This document shows, in pieces, positions 55,687-64,000 of a stretch of DNA of 64,000 nt (position 1 is the stretch's first letter; each line of letters opens with the position of its first letter). Location: NCBI GenBank assembly GCA_016704305.1, contig JADJAL010000038.1:1-64000 (forward strand). Direction: 5' to 3'. A program made the translations under genes and the position numbers. The DNA comes from Haliea sp. Its GTDB lineage: Bacteria; Pseudomonadota; Gammaproteobacteria; Pseudomonadales; Halieaceae. The notes below the pieces were generated by a model, which searched no databases, was not told the DNA's origin, and saw only the letters and a program-made list of their open reading frames with translations.

Positions 55687-58580
55687 ATGAGCCGTCCGTC
55701 CCTCTTTGAATTGGAAAACCACAGCGACTTTATCCAGCGCCACATAGGGCCGACCGCGGAGCAGCAAACAGCGATGGCCCGGGCCATCGGCTATGACTCG
55801 CTGGATGCGCTGATCGACGATACCGTGCCGGGCGCGATCCGCCGCAAGCAACCCATGGCACTGCCGGGCGCGCAGACCGAACAACAGGTGATCGCGCGCC
55901 TGAAAAAGCTGGCCGCGCTCAATACGGTCAATCGCTCCTTCATCGGCACCGGCTACCACGACACGATCACCCCGCCCGTCATCCAGCGCAACGTGCTGGA
56001 AAATCCGGGCTGGTACACCGCGTACACCCCGTATCAACCGGAAATCTCGCAGGGCCGACTGGAGGTTCTGCTGACCTTCCAGCAGATGATCCTCGACCTG
56101 ACCGGCATGGAACTGGCCAATGCCTCCATGCTGGATGAGGGCACGGCCGCCGCCGAAGCGATGACGCTGCTGCAACGGGTCAACAAGAAAAATCGCAGCA
56201 CCACGTTCCTGGTCGCCGAGGATTGCCACCCGCAGACCATCGCGGTGGTGAAGACCCGCGCCGAGGCGCTGGACATCGCGGTGGTTGTGGGCGATCCGGC
56301 TACGCTGCTCGACAGCACCGAGGCGTTCGGCGTGCTGCTGCAATACCCGGGCACTTACGGCCACCTGGAGGATATCTCCCCGCTGGTGGCCAAGGCCCAC
56401 GCCGCCAATGCGCTGGTGGCGGTCGCCGCCGATATCATGGCGCTGCTGCTGGTGCGATCGCCGGGTTCGCTAGGCGCGGATGTCGTCGTCGGCAACACAC
56501 AGCGCTTCGGCGTGCCGATGGGCTTCGGTGGCCCGCACGCCGCCTACTTCGCCACGCGCGATGCGTACAAGCGCTCGACACCGGGACGCATCATCGGCGT
56601 CTCGATAGACCGGCGCGGCAACCAGGCCCTGCGCATGGCGATGCAGACACGCGAGCAGCATATCCGCCGCGAGAAGGCCACCAGCAATATCTGCACCGCC
56701 CAGGCGCTGCTGGCGATCATGGCGACGCTCTATGCGATGTACCACGGCCCGAAAGGCCTGCGGCGTATCGCGACGCGCATCCAGCGGCTCACCGGCATCC
56801 TGGCCAAGGGGCTGGCGGACGCCGGCTTTACGGCAGACAACGCCACCTACTTTGACACGCTCAGCTACACCGTGGGCGCGCGGCAGCAAGACATCGTCAA
56901 GCGCGCGCTGGCCAGAGGCCTCAACCTGCGCATCATCGGCACGGACCGCCTCGGCATCGCCCTCGACGAAACCACCAGCGCGGACGACATCGCCGCGCTG
57001 TGGTCCGCGTTTACCGACGACAGCACCCTGCCTGCCGTGGCGCGGGTGGACGAACAGGTGCGCGAGAACAGCGGCATTCCGGATGATTTGCTGCGCGGCG
57101 TTGATTACCTGCAGCACCCGCTGTTCAACAACTACCACTCAGAGACGGAGATGCTGCGCTACATGCGCTACCTGGAAGACAAGGATATCGCGCTCAATCG
57201 CTCGATGATTCCGCTCGGCAGTTGCACGATGAAACTGAATGCGACCACCGAGATGTTGCCGGTGACGTGGCCGGAGTTTGCCGGCCTGCATCCCTTCGCA
57301 CCGGCCGAGCAGACCACCGGCTACCACGCGATGCTGGCGGACCTCGAGCGCATGCTGATCGAGTGCACCGGCTACGATGCGATCTCGCTGCAACCCAACG
57401 CCGGCTCGCAGGGCGAGTACGCCGGCCTTATGGTGATCCGGCGTTACCATGAAAGCCGCGGCGACGCGCAGCGCAACGTGTGCCTGATTCCCTCCTCCGC
57501 GCACGGCACCAATCCCGCCAGCGCGGCGCTGGCCGGCATGCGCGTGGAGATCGTGGAATGCGATGCGCTGGGCAATATCGATATGGCGGACCTGCGCGCC
57601 AAGGCCGAACGCCACGCGCACGACCTGTCCTGCATCATGGTCACCTACCCCTCCACGCACGGCGTGTTCGAGGAATCGATTGTCGAGCTGTGCGAGATCG
57701 TGCACCGGCACGGCGGGCAGGTATACGTCGATGGCGCCAACCTCAACGCGCTGGTCGGCATCGCGGCGCCGGGCAAGTTCGGCGCCGACGTGTCGCACCT
57801 CAACCTCCACAAGACCTTCTGCATCCCCCACGGGGGTGGCGGCCCCGGCATGGGGCCTATCGGCGTCGGGGCGCACCTGCAGCCGTTCCTGCCCAGCCAT
57901 CCGGTGATGCCGGTTCCGGGCTTGCCTGCGGATAATGACGTTGTGTCGTCAGCGCCTACGGCAGCGCGTCCATCCTGCCGATCTCCTGGGCGTACATCGC
58001 GCTGATGGGCGGCGAGGGTCTGGCGCACGCGACAAAGGTGGCGATTCTTGGCGCCAACTACATAGCGCACCGCCTCAGGGAGCACTACCCGGTGCTCTAC
58101 ACGGGCGGCAGCGGCAACGTGGCGCATGAATGTATTCTCGATATTCGACCGCTCAAGGACGCCAGTGGTATTTCGGAAGAGGACATCGCCAAACGGCTGA
58201 TCGATTACGGCTTCCACGCGCCCACCATGTCCTTTCCCGTCGCGGGCACGCTGATGGTGGAGCCGACGGAATCGGAATCACTGGCGGAACTGGACCGTTT
58301 CTGCGATGCGATGATCGCCATTCGCGCGGAAATTCGCGCCGTGCAAGACGGCGTGCTCGACGCGACTGACAATCCGCTGACGAACGCGCCGCACACGCTG
58401 GCCGATGTCGCCGCCAATAACTGGAACCATCCCTATGAGCGCGAGCAGGCCGGCTATCCGGTGCTGTCGCTGCGCCGCTACAAGTACTGGCCGCCCGTGA
58501 ACCGGGTGGACAACGTGTACGGTGATCGCAACCTGTTCTGCGCCTGCCCGGCGATCGACAGTTACCGACAGGCGGAATAA
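55687..58580 (+). CDS. gcvP: Glycine dehydrogenase (decarboxylating), P protein, frame interrupted
   Basis: About 964 aa after repair, normal for the single-chain P protein. ATG 55687 has GGAG five bases upstream. Motifs: FELENHSDFIQRHIGPT at the start, GTGYHDTITPPVIQRNVLENPGW, and the pyridoxal-lysine region HLNLHKTFCIPHGGGGPG. The frame changes at about 57946: PADNDVV in one frame meets SAYGSASILPISWAYIALMG in the other, and one added G repairs it. The enzyme decarboxylates glycine and loads the aminomethyl group onto the H protein. gcvT and gcvH are not in the window. A sequencing deletion is likelier than loss of this core gene. Confidence 0.95.
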
Positions 58581-58718
58581 TCGACAAGGCGCGCAGGATA
58601 GTCCGGGTTTAATCCGCGCGCCGTTTTACCATCGCTGCAAGTTGCCAATGGGCAATTCGCAGCGATAATAACCATGGCATCCCTAACAATAACGCATCCG
58701 CCTGGTGGAGCTATGTCA

Positions 58719-61073
58719 ATGATTCGACGTGCCGCAGCGACACTGTCGCTGACGGTGTTATCGGCGCTGCTCAGCGCCTGTTCCAACTCTTCCGATCCCG
58801 GCACGCCGCAAACCAATGAACGGGTTGCGGTGGATGCCGGGTCGTTACGCCTGCTGATCACCGCATCCCCATGGTCGATGACGTTCGTGGACGCGGACGG
58901 TGAAGTAGTGCTGGCGGAGTTGGCAGGCTCCGGCACCACGCCGTTCGGCGCGCTGGGACTCTTTCCCGGCCCGCCGCCGCAGGGCAGCGATGGCAGCGCC
59001 AGCCTGGCGCCTCTGGAAATGGGCGAACCGCAGATACCCGCGCACCGCGACACCGGCTGGATTCGCGCTACCGAACTGCAGTCATCAGCGATGGAGGGCG
59101 ATGCCTGGGTGGGCACTGTCGCCACCACGGATCCGGCGTGGACGCTGCAGGTGCGCGCCAAGGTCGACAGCGAGGGCGTCATCGCGATCGCGGTGAGTGC
59201 ACAGGTAGTTGACGCGCAAGCCAGTGCTCTGCAAGGCAGCGGCGTACAGGCCATGAGCGTCGCGTTTGCCGCCAGCGAAGACGAGCGCTTCGTCGGCTTT
59301 GGCGAACGCGGCAACGCCGTCAACCAGGCCGGCAACGTGCTGGAAAATTTTGTTGCCGAAGGACCCTACCAGGACTCTGAATACGTATTCATCAATGCCG
59401 TCGTGCCCCCTGCCGGCGTGCGCTGGCGCCCCGATACCACCTACTTCCCGATCCCGTGGCTGCTCTCCTCGCGCGGCTACGGGGTACTGCTGGACAACGA
59501 CGAACTGAGCTATCACCGCATTGGCACCGGTGCAGAAGCCGCCTGGGCCGTTGAAGTGGAAGCCACCGACCTGGGCTTGCGTGTATTCGCCGGCCCGCAA
59601 CCCGCCGATGCGCTGCGGCGTTTCAGCGCCGCGCTCGGACGCCAGCCCGACAATTACGCAGCGTGGTTTTTTGGGCCGTGGGTGCAGTCGGACAGGGATA
59701 CACGCATCGATGAGATGCGCGCGGCCGACGTGCCCACCTCCGTCACCGCGACCTACACCCACTACCTGCCCTGCGGCGCGCAGCGCGGGAGCGAGGATGC
59801 ATTGCAGGCCCGCAACGCAGCGCGCAATGCGGCGGGCACTGCCGTGCACACGTACTTCAATCCGATGATCTGCGTCGATTTCGTGCCGGAGTTCGACGAT
59901 GCAGAAGACGCGGGTGCGCTGCTCAAAACGGCATCCGGCGAGACGTACATCTACACCTACCAGGGCTCGCGCAATTTCACCGTGAGCCAGTACGACTTCA
60001 GCACGCCCGCAGGCATTAGTGCGTACAAAACGCTGACGGACGAGGCCCTGGCGCACGGCTACGAGGGCTGGATGGAAGACTTCGGCGAGTACACGCCGCT
60101 GGACGGCGTGGCGGCGGATGGCAGCACCGGCACGGCGTACCACAACCGCTATGTGCGCGACTACCACTGCGGTGTCGCGGCGGCGACGGCGGACGCGGGC
60201 AAGCCGCTGGCGCGTTTCGTGCGCTCCGGCTGGACCGGTTCGGCGGCCTGCTCGCCCATCGTCTGGGGCGGCGACCCCACCGTCGGTTTTGGCTTCGACG
60301 GACTGGAATCGTCGGTGTACCAGGCGCTGTCGCTGGGCACCTCCGGCGTGGGCATCTGGGGCTCCGATATCGGCGGCTTCTTCGCGTTCCCGCCAAACTC
60401 ACTGACGCCCGATTTGTATGATCGCTGGATTCAGTTCGGCGCGCTGTCGGTGGTCATGCGCAGCCAGAAAGACGGCTTCAACCTGCTGTCGCCCACGCCG
60501 AGGCCGCAGCCCTGGAGCGAGGAGCACCAGAGCCTGTGGCGCAAGTACGCCAAGCTGCACACCCAGCTATACCCGTATATCCAGGCCGCCGCCGAGGAGT
60601 ACTACGCGAGTGGCATGCCCCTCATGCGCCATCACCTGCTGACTGACCCGCAGGATGCGCAGGCGCACGGCCGCGACGACCAGTACCTGTTTGGCCCCAA
60701 CCTGCTGGTGGCGCCGGTACTGACGGCGAATACGACCACGCGCACGGTCTACCTGCCCGAGGGCGACTGGATCGAGTGGTGGCGTTCCGCAGCGTACCGT
60801 GAAGACGACGGCAGCTTTGCACTGGGCGACCTGCTTATGCACACCGGTGGCAGCGAGATCACTGTTGCTGCACCGCGCGAGGAAATCCCGCTGTTCGTGC
60901 GCGCCGGCGCGCTGATTCCGCTGCTGGCGCCCGATGTGTACACACTGGCGGAGCACGGCGCGGATGATCCCACGGTGATCCGTCTCGCCGACCGGCTGGA
61001 TCAGTTGCACCTGCTGGCCTTTCCGCGCGGCGAATCGAGTGGGAGCTTCTACGACACGGGCACTTACACCTGA
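58719..61073 (+). CDS. Glycoside hydrolase family 31 lipoprotein
   Basis: 784 aa from ATG 58719 (GGTGGAG upstream); ATG 58713 is also possible. A lipobox, LLSAC, gives lipidated Cys21. The GH31 barrel shows WFFGPWVQSD, the nucleophile Asp454 in GWMEDFGEY, and RSGWTGSA then WGGDP with the acid/base Asp519. The DFGEY nucleophile motif and spacing of 65 residues to the acid resemble sulfoquinovosidase YihQ more than the WxDMNE of alpha-glucosidases, but the sulfonate-binding residues could not be confirmed by eye. It should cleave an alpha-glycoside in the periplasm or at the surface. The gene follows gcvP by 138 bases and is probably independent. Confidence 0.9.
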   Translation: MIRRAAATLSLTVLSALLSACSNSSDPGTPQTNERVAVDAGSLRLLITASPWSMTFVDADGEVVLAELAGSGTTPFGALGLFPGPPPQGSDGSASLAPLEMGEPQIPAHRDTGWIRATELQSSAMEGDAWVGTVATTDPAWTLQVRAKVDSEGVIAIAVSAQVVDAQASALQGSGVQAMSVAFAASEDERFVGFGERGNAVNQAGNVLENFVAEGPYQDSEYVFINAVVPPAGVRWRPDTTYFPIPWLLSSRGYGVLLDNDELSYHRIGTGAEAAWAVEVEATDLGLRVFAGPQPADALRRFSAALGRQPDNYAAWFFGPWVQSDRDTRIDEMRAADVPTSVTATYTHYLPCGAQRGSEDALQARNAARNAAGTAVHTYFNPMICVDFVPEFDDAEDAGALLKTASGETYIYTYQGSRNFTVSQYDFSTPAGISAYKTLTDEALAHGYEGWMEDFGEYTPLDGVAADGSTGTAYHNRYVRDYHCGVAAATADAGKPLARFVRSGWTGSAACSPIVWGGDPTVGFGFDGLESSVYQALSLGTSGVGIWGSDIGGFFAFPPNSLTPDLYDRWIQFGALSVVMRSQKDGFNLLSPTPRPQPWSEEHQSLWRKYAKLHTQLYPYIQAAAEEYYASGMPLMRHHLLTDPQDAQAHGRDDQYLFGPNLLVAPVLTANTTTRTVYLPEGDWIEWWRSAAYREDDGSFALGDLLMHTGGSEITVAAPREEIPLFVRAGALIPLLAPDVYTLAEHGADDPTVIRLADRLDQLHLLAFPRGESSGSFYDTGTYT

Positions 61074-61105
61074 GTCCAACGCGCAAGACACCCGGCTCCC
61101 GCTTT

Positions 61106-62803
61106 TTAGGGCTGGGCGTTCGCCATGCTGACCTGATCCACCGGCGATTGCGCACGCTGCACAGCCAGCAGCGCCATCTCCAGTTGCAACAGGCGATCTT
61201 CCTGTTTCAGCAGCGAATCACGTAGCACCGCGATCTCCGCATCCTTGTTGGCCAGGTTGGCCTCCTGCTCAGCGCTCGCTGCGGCCAACTCCGCTATCCT
61301 TGCCTTCTCGGTTTTCGCGACCGTCGTCAATACCGCAACGATATCCATCGGCGACAGCGACTTGTGGTCCTGGCTGGCTACCAGCTCGGGTACATCCTCA
61401 GCAATAAACCCGACGTACTCTTCGTCCCGTGAGTTTTTGTACACATAGCGTACAGGCGATAATCCCTCCAGGGCTGCATTCGCATCCTCGGCGCTCAGCG
61501 CTTCGATATTGTCCTTCAGCTCGCGCGAGGAGGCGTTGGTCCATACGCCACCCGTCGTCAGGTGAGCGCCATTCCAGACATTGATGGCCTGGCTGGCAGC
61601 GACCGTTTGCGTCCCTATACCCAGCTTGTTACTGCCGGGAGTGGCACTGAACACACCGTACAATAGCGGTGTCGTTTGATTGTTGGAGATATACAGCCTG
61701 TTATTGCCCGTCTCGTTATAGCCTGCTTCTTGCCCGATAAAAACATTGCGACTGCCTGCCTGGATGCTATACCCCGCAAGGTTACCCAACGCCACGTTTC
61801 TTGAACCCGTAGTGAGGCTGAACAGGGCAGCATGACCCTGGGCGGAATTATTGTTCCCGGTCGTATTGGACGCCATCGCGTTAGCGCCGACCGCATTGTT
61901 AAAGCTGCCGGTCGTGGTTCTCTCCATCGTGCCCGATCCAACGGCCGAGTTGAACCTGGCGGTGGTGCTCGCGAAAAGGGCTTTGTCACCCAACGCCGAG
62001 TTATCGTTGCCGGTGGTGTTGGATCCAAGGGCTAGATACCCGGTGGCCGTGTTGTCGTAGCCGGTGGTGTTAGCGAAGAGCGAAAATGCGCCATTGGCCA
62101 CGTTCCTGATGCCAGTGGAGTTGGCGCCCAGCGCAAAAACACCGATCGCCACGTTGGAATCGCCGGTGGTGTTGGAACCCAGCGAAAAAGCACCGCTGGC
62201 CACGTTGGATCCGCCGGTGGTGTTGGCAAGGAGTGAATAAGAACCGCTGGCCGTGTTGAATTCGCCGGTGGTGTTGCTTTCGAGCGCACGCGCCCCACTG
62301 GCCGTGTTGTCGCTGCCAGTGGTGTTGGCCCAGAGTGCCCCAACGCCAATGGCCGTGTTTTGGTTGCCGGTGGTGTTGTAATAGAGCGTGGTAAGACCCT
62401 GCGCCGTGTTGTAGGTGCCGGAGGTGTTGCTATAGAGCGATTGATTTCCGTTGGCCGTGTTGCCAATGCCGTCGACATTGGAATACAGCGATTGAAAGCC
62501 AACGGCCATGTTGCAGCAGGCGGCGGTGTTGGAGAAGAGCGACTGAGCGCCAAACGCCGTATTCTCGAGGCCTTCGATATTGGAAGTGAGCGAAAATGCC
62601 CCGAGGGCCGTGTTGTAGTTGCCAGTGGTGTTGAGGCGCAGAGCCTCCTCACCGAAAGCTGAATTGTAAGACCCGGTGGTCACGCTATCGAGAGCAAGAT
62701 TACCCTGGCTTGTATTCCCGACCTGAGCATGCGCCTGGGCCGAACCCAGCGCCAGGGCACTTGCCAGGGAGAGGTAAATTGCTGTTCGTTTATTGGTATT
62801 CAT
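61106..62803 (-). CDS. Secreted repeat protein with YadA-like head repeats and C-terminal S74 chaperone domain
   Basis: 565 aa from ATG 62803, with GGAG nine bases upstream; residues 1-26 form a signal peptide (YLSLASALALGSAQAHAQ). Next come nineteen copies of a 17-residue unit of the form NTTGxxNTAxGxxALxS. The C-terminal part has SSRELKDNIEAL and SPVRYVYKN, then EYVGFIAEDVPELV, an intramolecular chaperone (peptidase S74) domain with its Ser/Lys pair, and a coiled coil (about 60 residues). Such proteins form trimeric beta-solenoid fibres. There is no YadA anchor or other membrane segment, so the fibre is probably released or held by a partner. The STN-like gene upstream is co-transcribed. 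Confidence 0.88.
   Translation of the reverse strand: MNTNKRTAIYLSLASALALGSAQAHAQVGNTSQGNLALDSVTTGSYNSAFGEEALRLNTTGNYNTALGAFSLTSNIEGLENTAFGAQSLFSNTAACCNMAVGFQSLYSNVDGIGNTANGNQSLYSNTSGTYNTAQGLTTLYYNTTGNQNTAIGVGALWANTTGSDNTASGARALESNTTGEFNTASGSYSLLANTTGGSNVASGAFSLGSNTTGDSNVAIGVFALGANSTGIRNVANGAFSLFANTTGYDNTATGYLALGSNTTGNDNSALGDKALFASTTARFNSAVGSGTMERTTTGSFNNAVGANAMASNTTGNNNSAQGHAALFSLTTGSRNVALGNLAGYSIQAGSRNVFIGQEAGYNETGNNRLYISNNQTTPLLYGVFSATPGSNKLGIGTQTVAASQAINVWNGAHLTTGGVWTNASSRELKDNIEALSAEDANAALEGLSPVRYVYKNSRDEEYVGFIAEDVPELVASQDHKSLSPMDIVAVLTTVAKTEKARIAELAAASAEQEANLANKDAEIAVLRDSLLKQEDRLLQLEMALLAVQRAQSPVDQVSMANAQP
61715..62683 (-). repeat. 19 tandem 51-bp coding repeats
   Basis: Within the S74 gene, 19 consecutive 51-base units encode 17-residue solenoid turns. 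DNA identity between units varies: the middle units keep a CCGGTGGTGTTGG-type core on the plus strand, while units 3-5 and 15-19 have diverged. This arrangement can grow or shrink by slippage. Confidence 0.9.
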
Positions 62804-62856
62804 CAAGTTGAGCTCCATTGTTGTTAATGATTTTTGATTGGTGTCCGTTCGGGATT

Positions 62857-63552
62857 TCAATTAACCGGATCAGCGCCCAGCGATGACAAATATTCCGCCA
62901 TCTCGGCTTCGCCACGCGCTACGTCCTCGCTGATTCGTGCATCGCGTATTCGCAACTGCTCGTCCCGCCTGCTGACCATGTCGGCATCCAGTTGCGCGCG
63001 CTTCTCCGCCATAACTGCTTCCCGCTCCACACGTCGGGCCTCCATTTGAGCGTCCATCCCCTCCTGATCGGTTCCCGTCGAAGACACCTGGGCAGCGTCG
63101 TTGCGCTGCCCAACCGGTGCATCGGGAGGCGAACTGGTACGATTTGCGATCGGCAGGGCGTTTGCCTGTTCCACGCTCGGGGCGCTGGATGTACTGCCCG
63201 GGGAGGTGTTTGCTGCGATATCGTCAGTAGCAGCGAGAATGGTCAGGCCGACCAATGTCTCGCCATTGTCCTTCCACTCCATGGAATAACTCATACCACC
63301 CAACAACTTCTTGAAGGCGACCTTTATCGGTTGGTTCTGTATATCGGCGCTAACCAGCGGATTGAGGCCCGCCGGCGTCGTCACGAATATCCCCATTTGC
63401 TTACTGACCGCTCTCAACACAGAGTCCAGCGCTTCATCCTTCGCCACGATCGTCAGATTGGGGTGCTGGTACTCGACCTCCGCCGCTGTGCTGCCCATCG
63501 AAAGACACACCAGCACGGCTGCCTGAAGCGTTAAGAGTGTTCGTTTGTACAC
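62857..63552 (-). CDS. Exported protein with STN (secretin/TonB short N-terminal)-like domain
   Basis: 231 aa. GTG 63552 follows AGGAGA six bases upstream. Signal peptide to about residue 24 (AAVLVCLSMGSTAAE). Residues 30-110 (NLTIVAKDEALDSVLRAVSK, PLVSADIQNQPIKVAFKKLL, SYSMEWKDNGETLVGLTIL) resemble the STN domain of secretins and TonB receptors. Then comes a Ser/Pro linker and a charged helix at about 165-225 (EARRVEREAVMAEKRAQLD), probably a coiled coil. It is not part of a secretin or receptor here. It ends 53 bases before the fibre gene start, so it is probably an accessory for display or export of the fibre. Confidence 0.75.
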   Translation of the reverse strand: MYKRTLLTLQAAVLVCLSMGSTAAEVEYQHPNLTIVAKDEALDSVLRAVSKQMGIFVTTPAGLNPLVSADIQNQPIKVAFKKLLGGMSYSMEWKDNGETLVGLTILAATDDIAANTSPGSTSSAPSVEQANALPIANRTSSPPDAPVGQRNDAAQVSSTGTDQEGMDAQMEARRVEREAVMAEKRAQLDADMVSRRDEQLRIRDARISEDVARGEAEMAEYLSSLGADPVN

Positions 63553-63650
63553 GTTCTATCTCCTGTGCCGCAGTGAGTTCAGTGACACGTACTCCACTCG
63601 TCGGCGATTATTCAAATAAGGGAGCAATTTGAGTCGGTCGAGCTGACCTG

Positions 63651-63770
63651 TCACTCGACCGATCGACCACGCAGTCTGTTGGCCAGAATTATCTCTTTCT
63701 GTAACAGCCGCTCTTCCAGCTTCCCGTTGGTAAGTCCCACTTTCGCGAGCGAGCTGCGCAATGACACCAC
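63651..63770 (-). CDS. Possible small protein, weak
   Basis: A minus-strand frame of 39 codons from GTG 63770 to TGA 63651 reads with plausible helical composition (SLRSSLAKVGLTNGKLEER, then LLQKEIILANRLRG). There is no ATG or convincing ribosome site, and the frame closes just upstream at a TGA next to a run of seven A. It could be the tail of a broken gene or chance. Reported only because it is open, charged and on the same strand as the next two genes. Confidence 0.18.
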   Translation of the reverse strand: MVSLRSSLAKVGLTNGKLEERLLQKEIILANRLRGRSVE

Positions 63771-63963
63771 CTGCTTATAACGTTCTACTTTTTTTCAACC
63801 ACGGTAGTCAATATGCCAAAATGCACAAATGGCTGACATAAATCACACATACATCACAAATCCGCAGGCAACAGCGATTTTCGCCTCCCTTGACCTTGCT
63901 GGCCCAGGCATTTTTCGATCGGTATGAGATGTTGCTGCGCATGGAGTTAACGCCGAACGATGT

Positions 63964-63999
63964 GAGAACATCGCCAGGCGGCTGATCGATTACGGCTTC
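63964..63999 (+). pseudogene. Partial copy of an internal gcvP segment at the window edge
   Basis: Bases 63964-63999 match 58179-58214 inside gcvP at 33 of 36 positions, including 21 consecutive identical bases. In the gcvP frame it reads ENIARRLIDYGF against EDIAKRLIDYGF. The bases before 63964 do not match gcvP, so the copy begins there. It may be a truncated duplicate, the start of a homologue beyond the window, or an assembly artefact. Confidence 0.45.
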
Positions 64000-64000
64000 A

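Larger units (their letters stand above)
63553..64000. other. Upstream region of the STN/S74 operon, no certain gene
   Basis: 448 bases. Bases 63553-63640 should hold the leader and promoter of the STN-like gene, but no clear -35/-10 pair was found. A short open frame on the minus strand is listed separately. Bases 63815-63890 are AT-rich. The final 37 bases resemble gcvP. Confidence 0.5.

Noticed and set aside
61715..62683. Regular 51-bp repeats as a CRISPR array
   Set aside because: There are no identical repeats separated by unique spacers; the whole stretch is one open frame coding solenoid turns.

Overview
The window reads as a chromosomal segment of a GC-rich gammaproteobacterium. The best taxonomic clue is the block Trm112-HIT-alaS-lysC-csrA-tRNA-Ser(GCU) at 45.8-50.9 kb; alaS-lysC-csrA/rsmA-tRNA-Ser is the order known from Pseudomonas and relatives. 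gltBD, greB and gcvP are also core genes. The rest is accessory catabolism typical of environmental species that degrade hydrophobic or plant- or lipid-derived compounds. No phage, insertion sequence, integron or CRISPR array was seen.

Layout. 0-4.3 kb: 3' part of gltB, then gltD. 4.4-14.2 kb: sulfotransferase, DUF1214-like protein, SDR, D-aminoacylase-like amidohydrolase, MFS exporter, then an operon of ferredoxin, cytochrome P450 and TetR. 14.4-21.2 kb: six overlapping genes for an outer-membrane factor, MacA-like adaptor, MacB-like ATPase and permease, response regulator and sensor kinase. 21.3-28.9 kb: acyl-CoA genes, including a tandem-fused CoA-transferase and a tandem-fused acyl-CoA dehydrogenase, with SDR, SnoaL-like and TauD-like genes. 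28.9-34.1 kb: TonB-dependent receptor and secreted esterase/PKD protein. 34.1-36.8 kb: ThuA-like protein and a MATE transporter.

36.7-45.7 kb is the most interesting region. A TetR regulator with a histone-like lysine tail, a triheme cytochrome c and the MATE gene diverge from an unknown exported protein, a DUF1592-type c-heme lipoprotein, a Tat-exported DUF1552 protein, a Tat-exported gluconate-2-dehydrogenase-subunit-3 protein, and a GMC flavoprotein carrying the C-x5-C-x3-C iron-sulfur motif of FAD-glucose dehydrogenase. This looks like a complete three-subunit membrane dehydrogenase split around two uncharacterised secreted proteins.

45.7-54 kb: tRNA-Ser, csrA, lysC, alaS, HIT, Trm112, greB and a polyproline lipoprotein hydrolase. 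54-61 kb: serine hydrolase, gcvP and a GH31 lipoprotein. 61-63.6 kb: a secreted protein with nineteen 17-residue head repeats and an S74 chaperone domain, preceded by an STN-like protein. The last 37 bases resemble an internal piece of gcvP.

Sequence quality. Eight genes (gltB, DUF1214, esterase/PKD, TonB receptor, ThuA, MATE, DUF1552, gcvP) have a broken frame. Seven of the eight are repaired by adding one base, most of them at a short run of the same base. The core genes gltB and gcvP are among them, so sequencing or assembly deletions are the simplest explanation. These are annotated as single interrupted genes.
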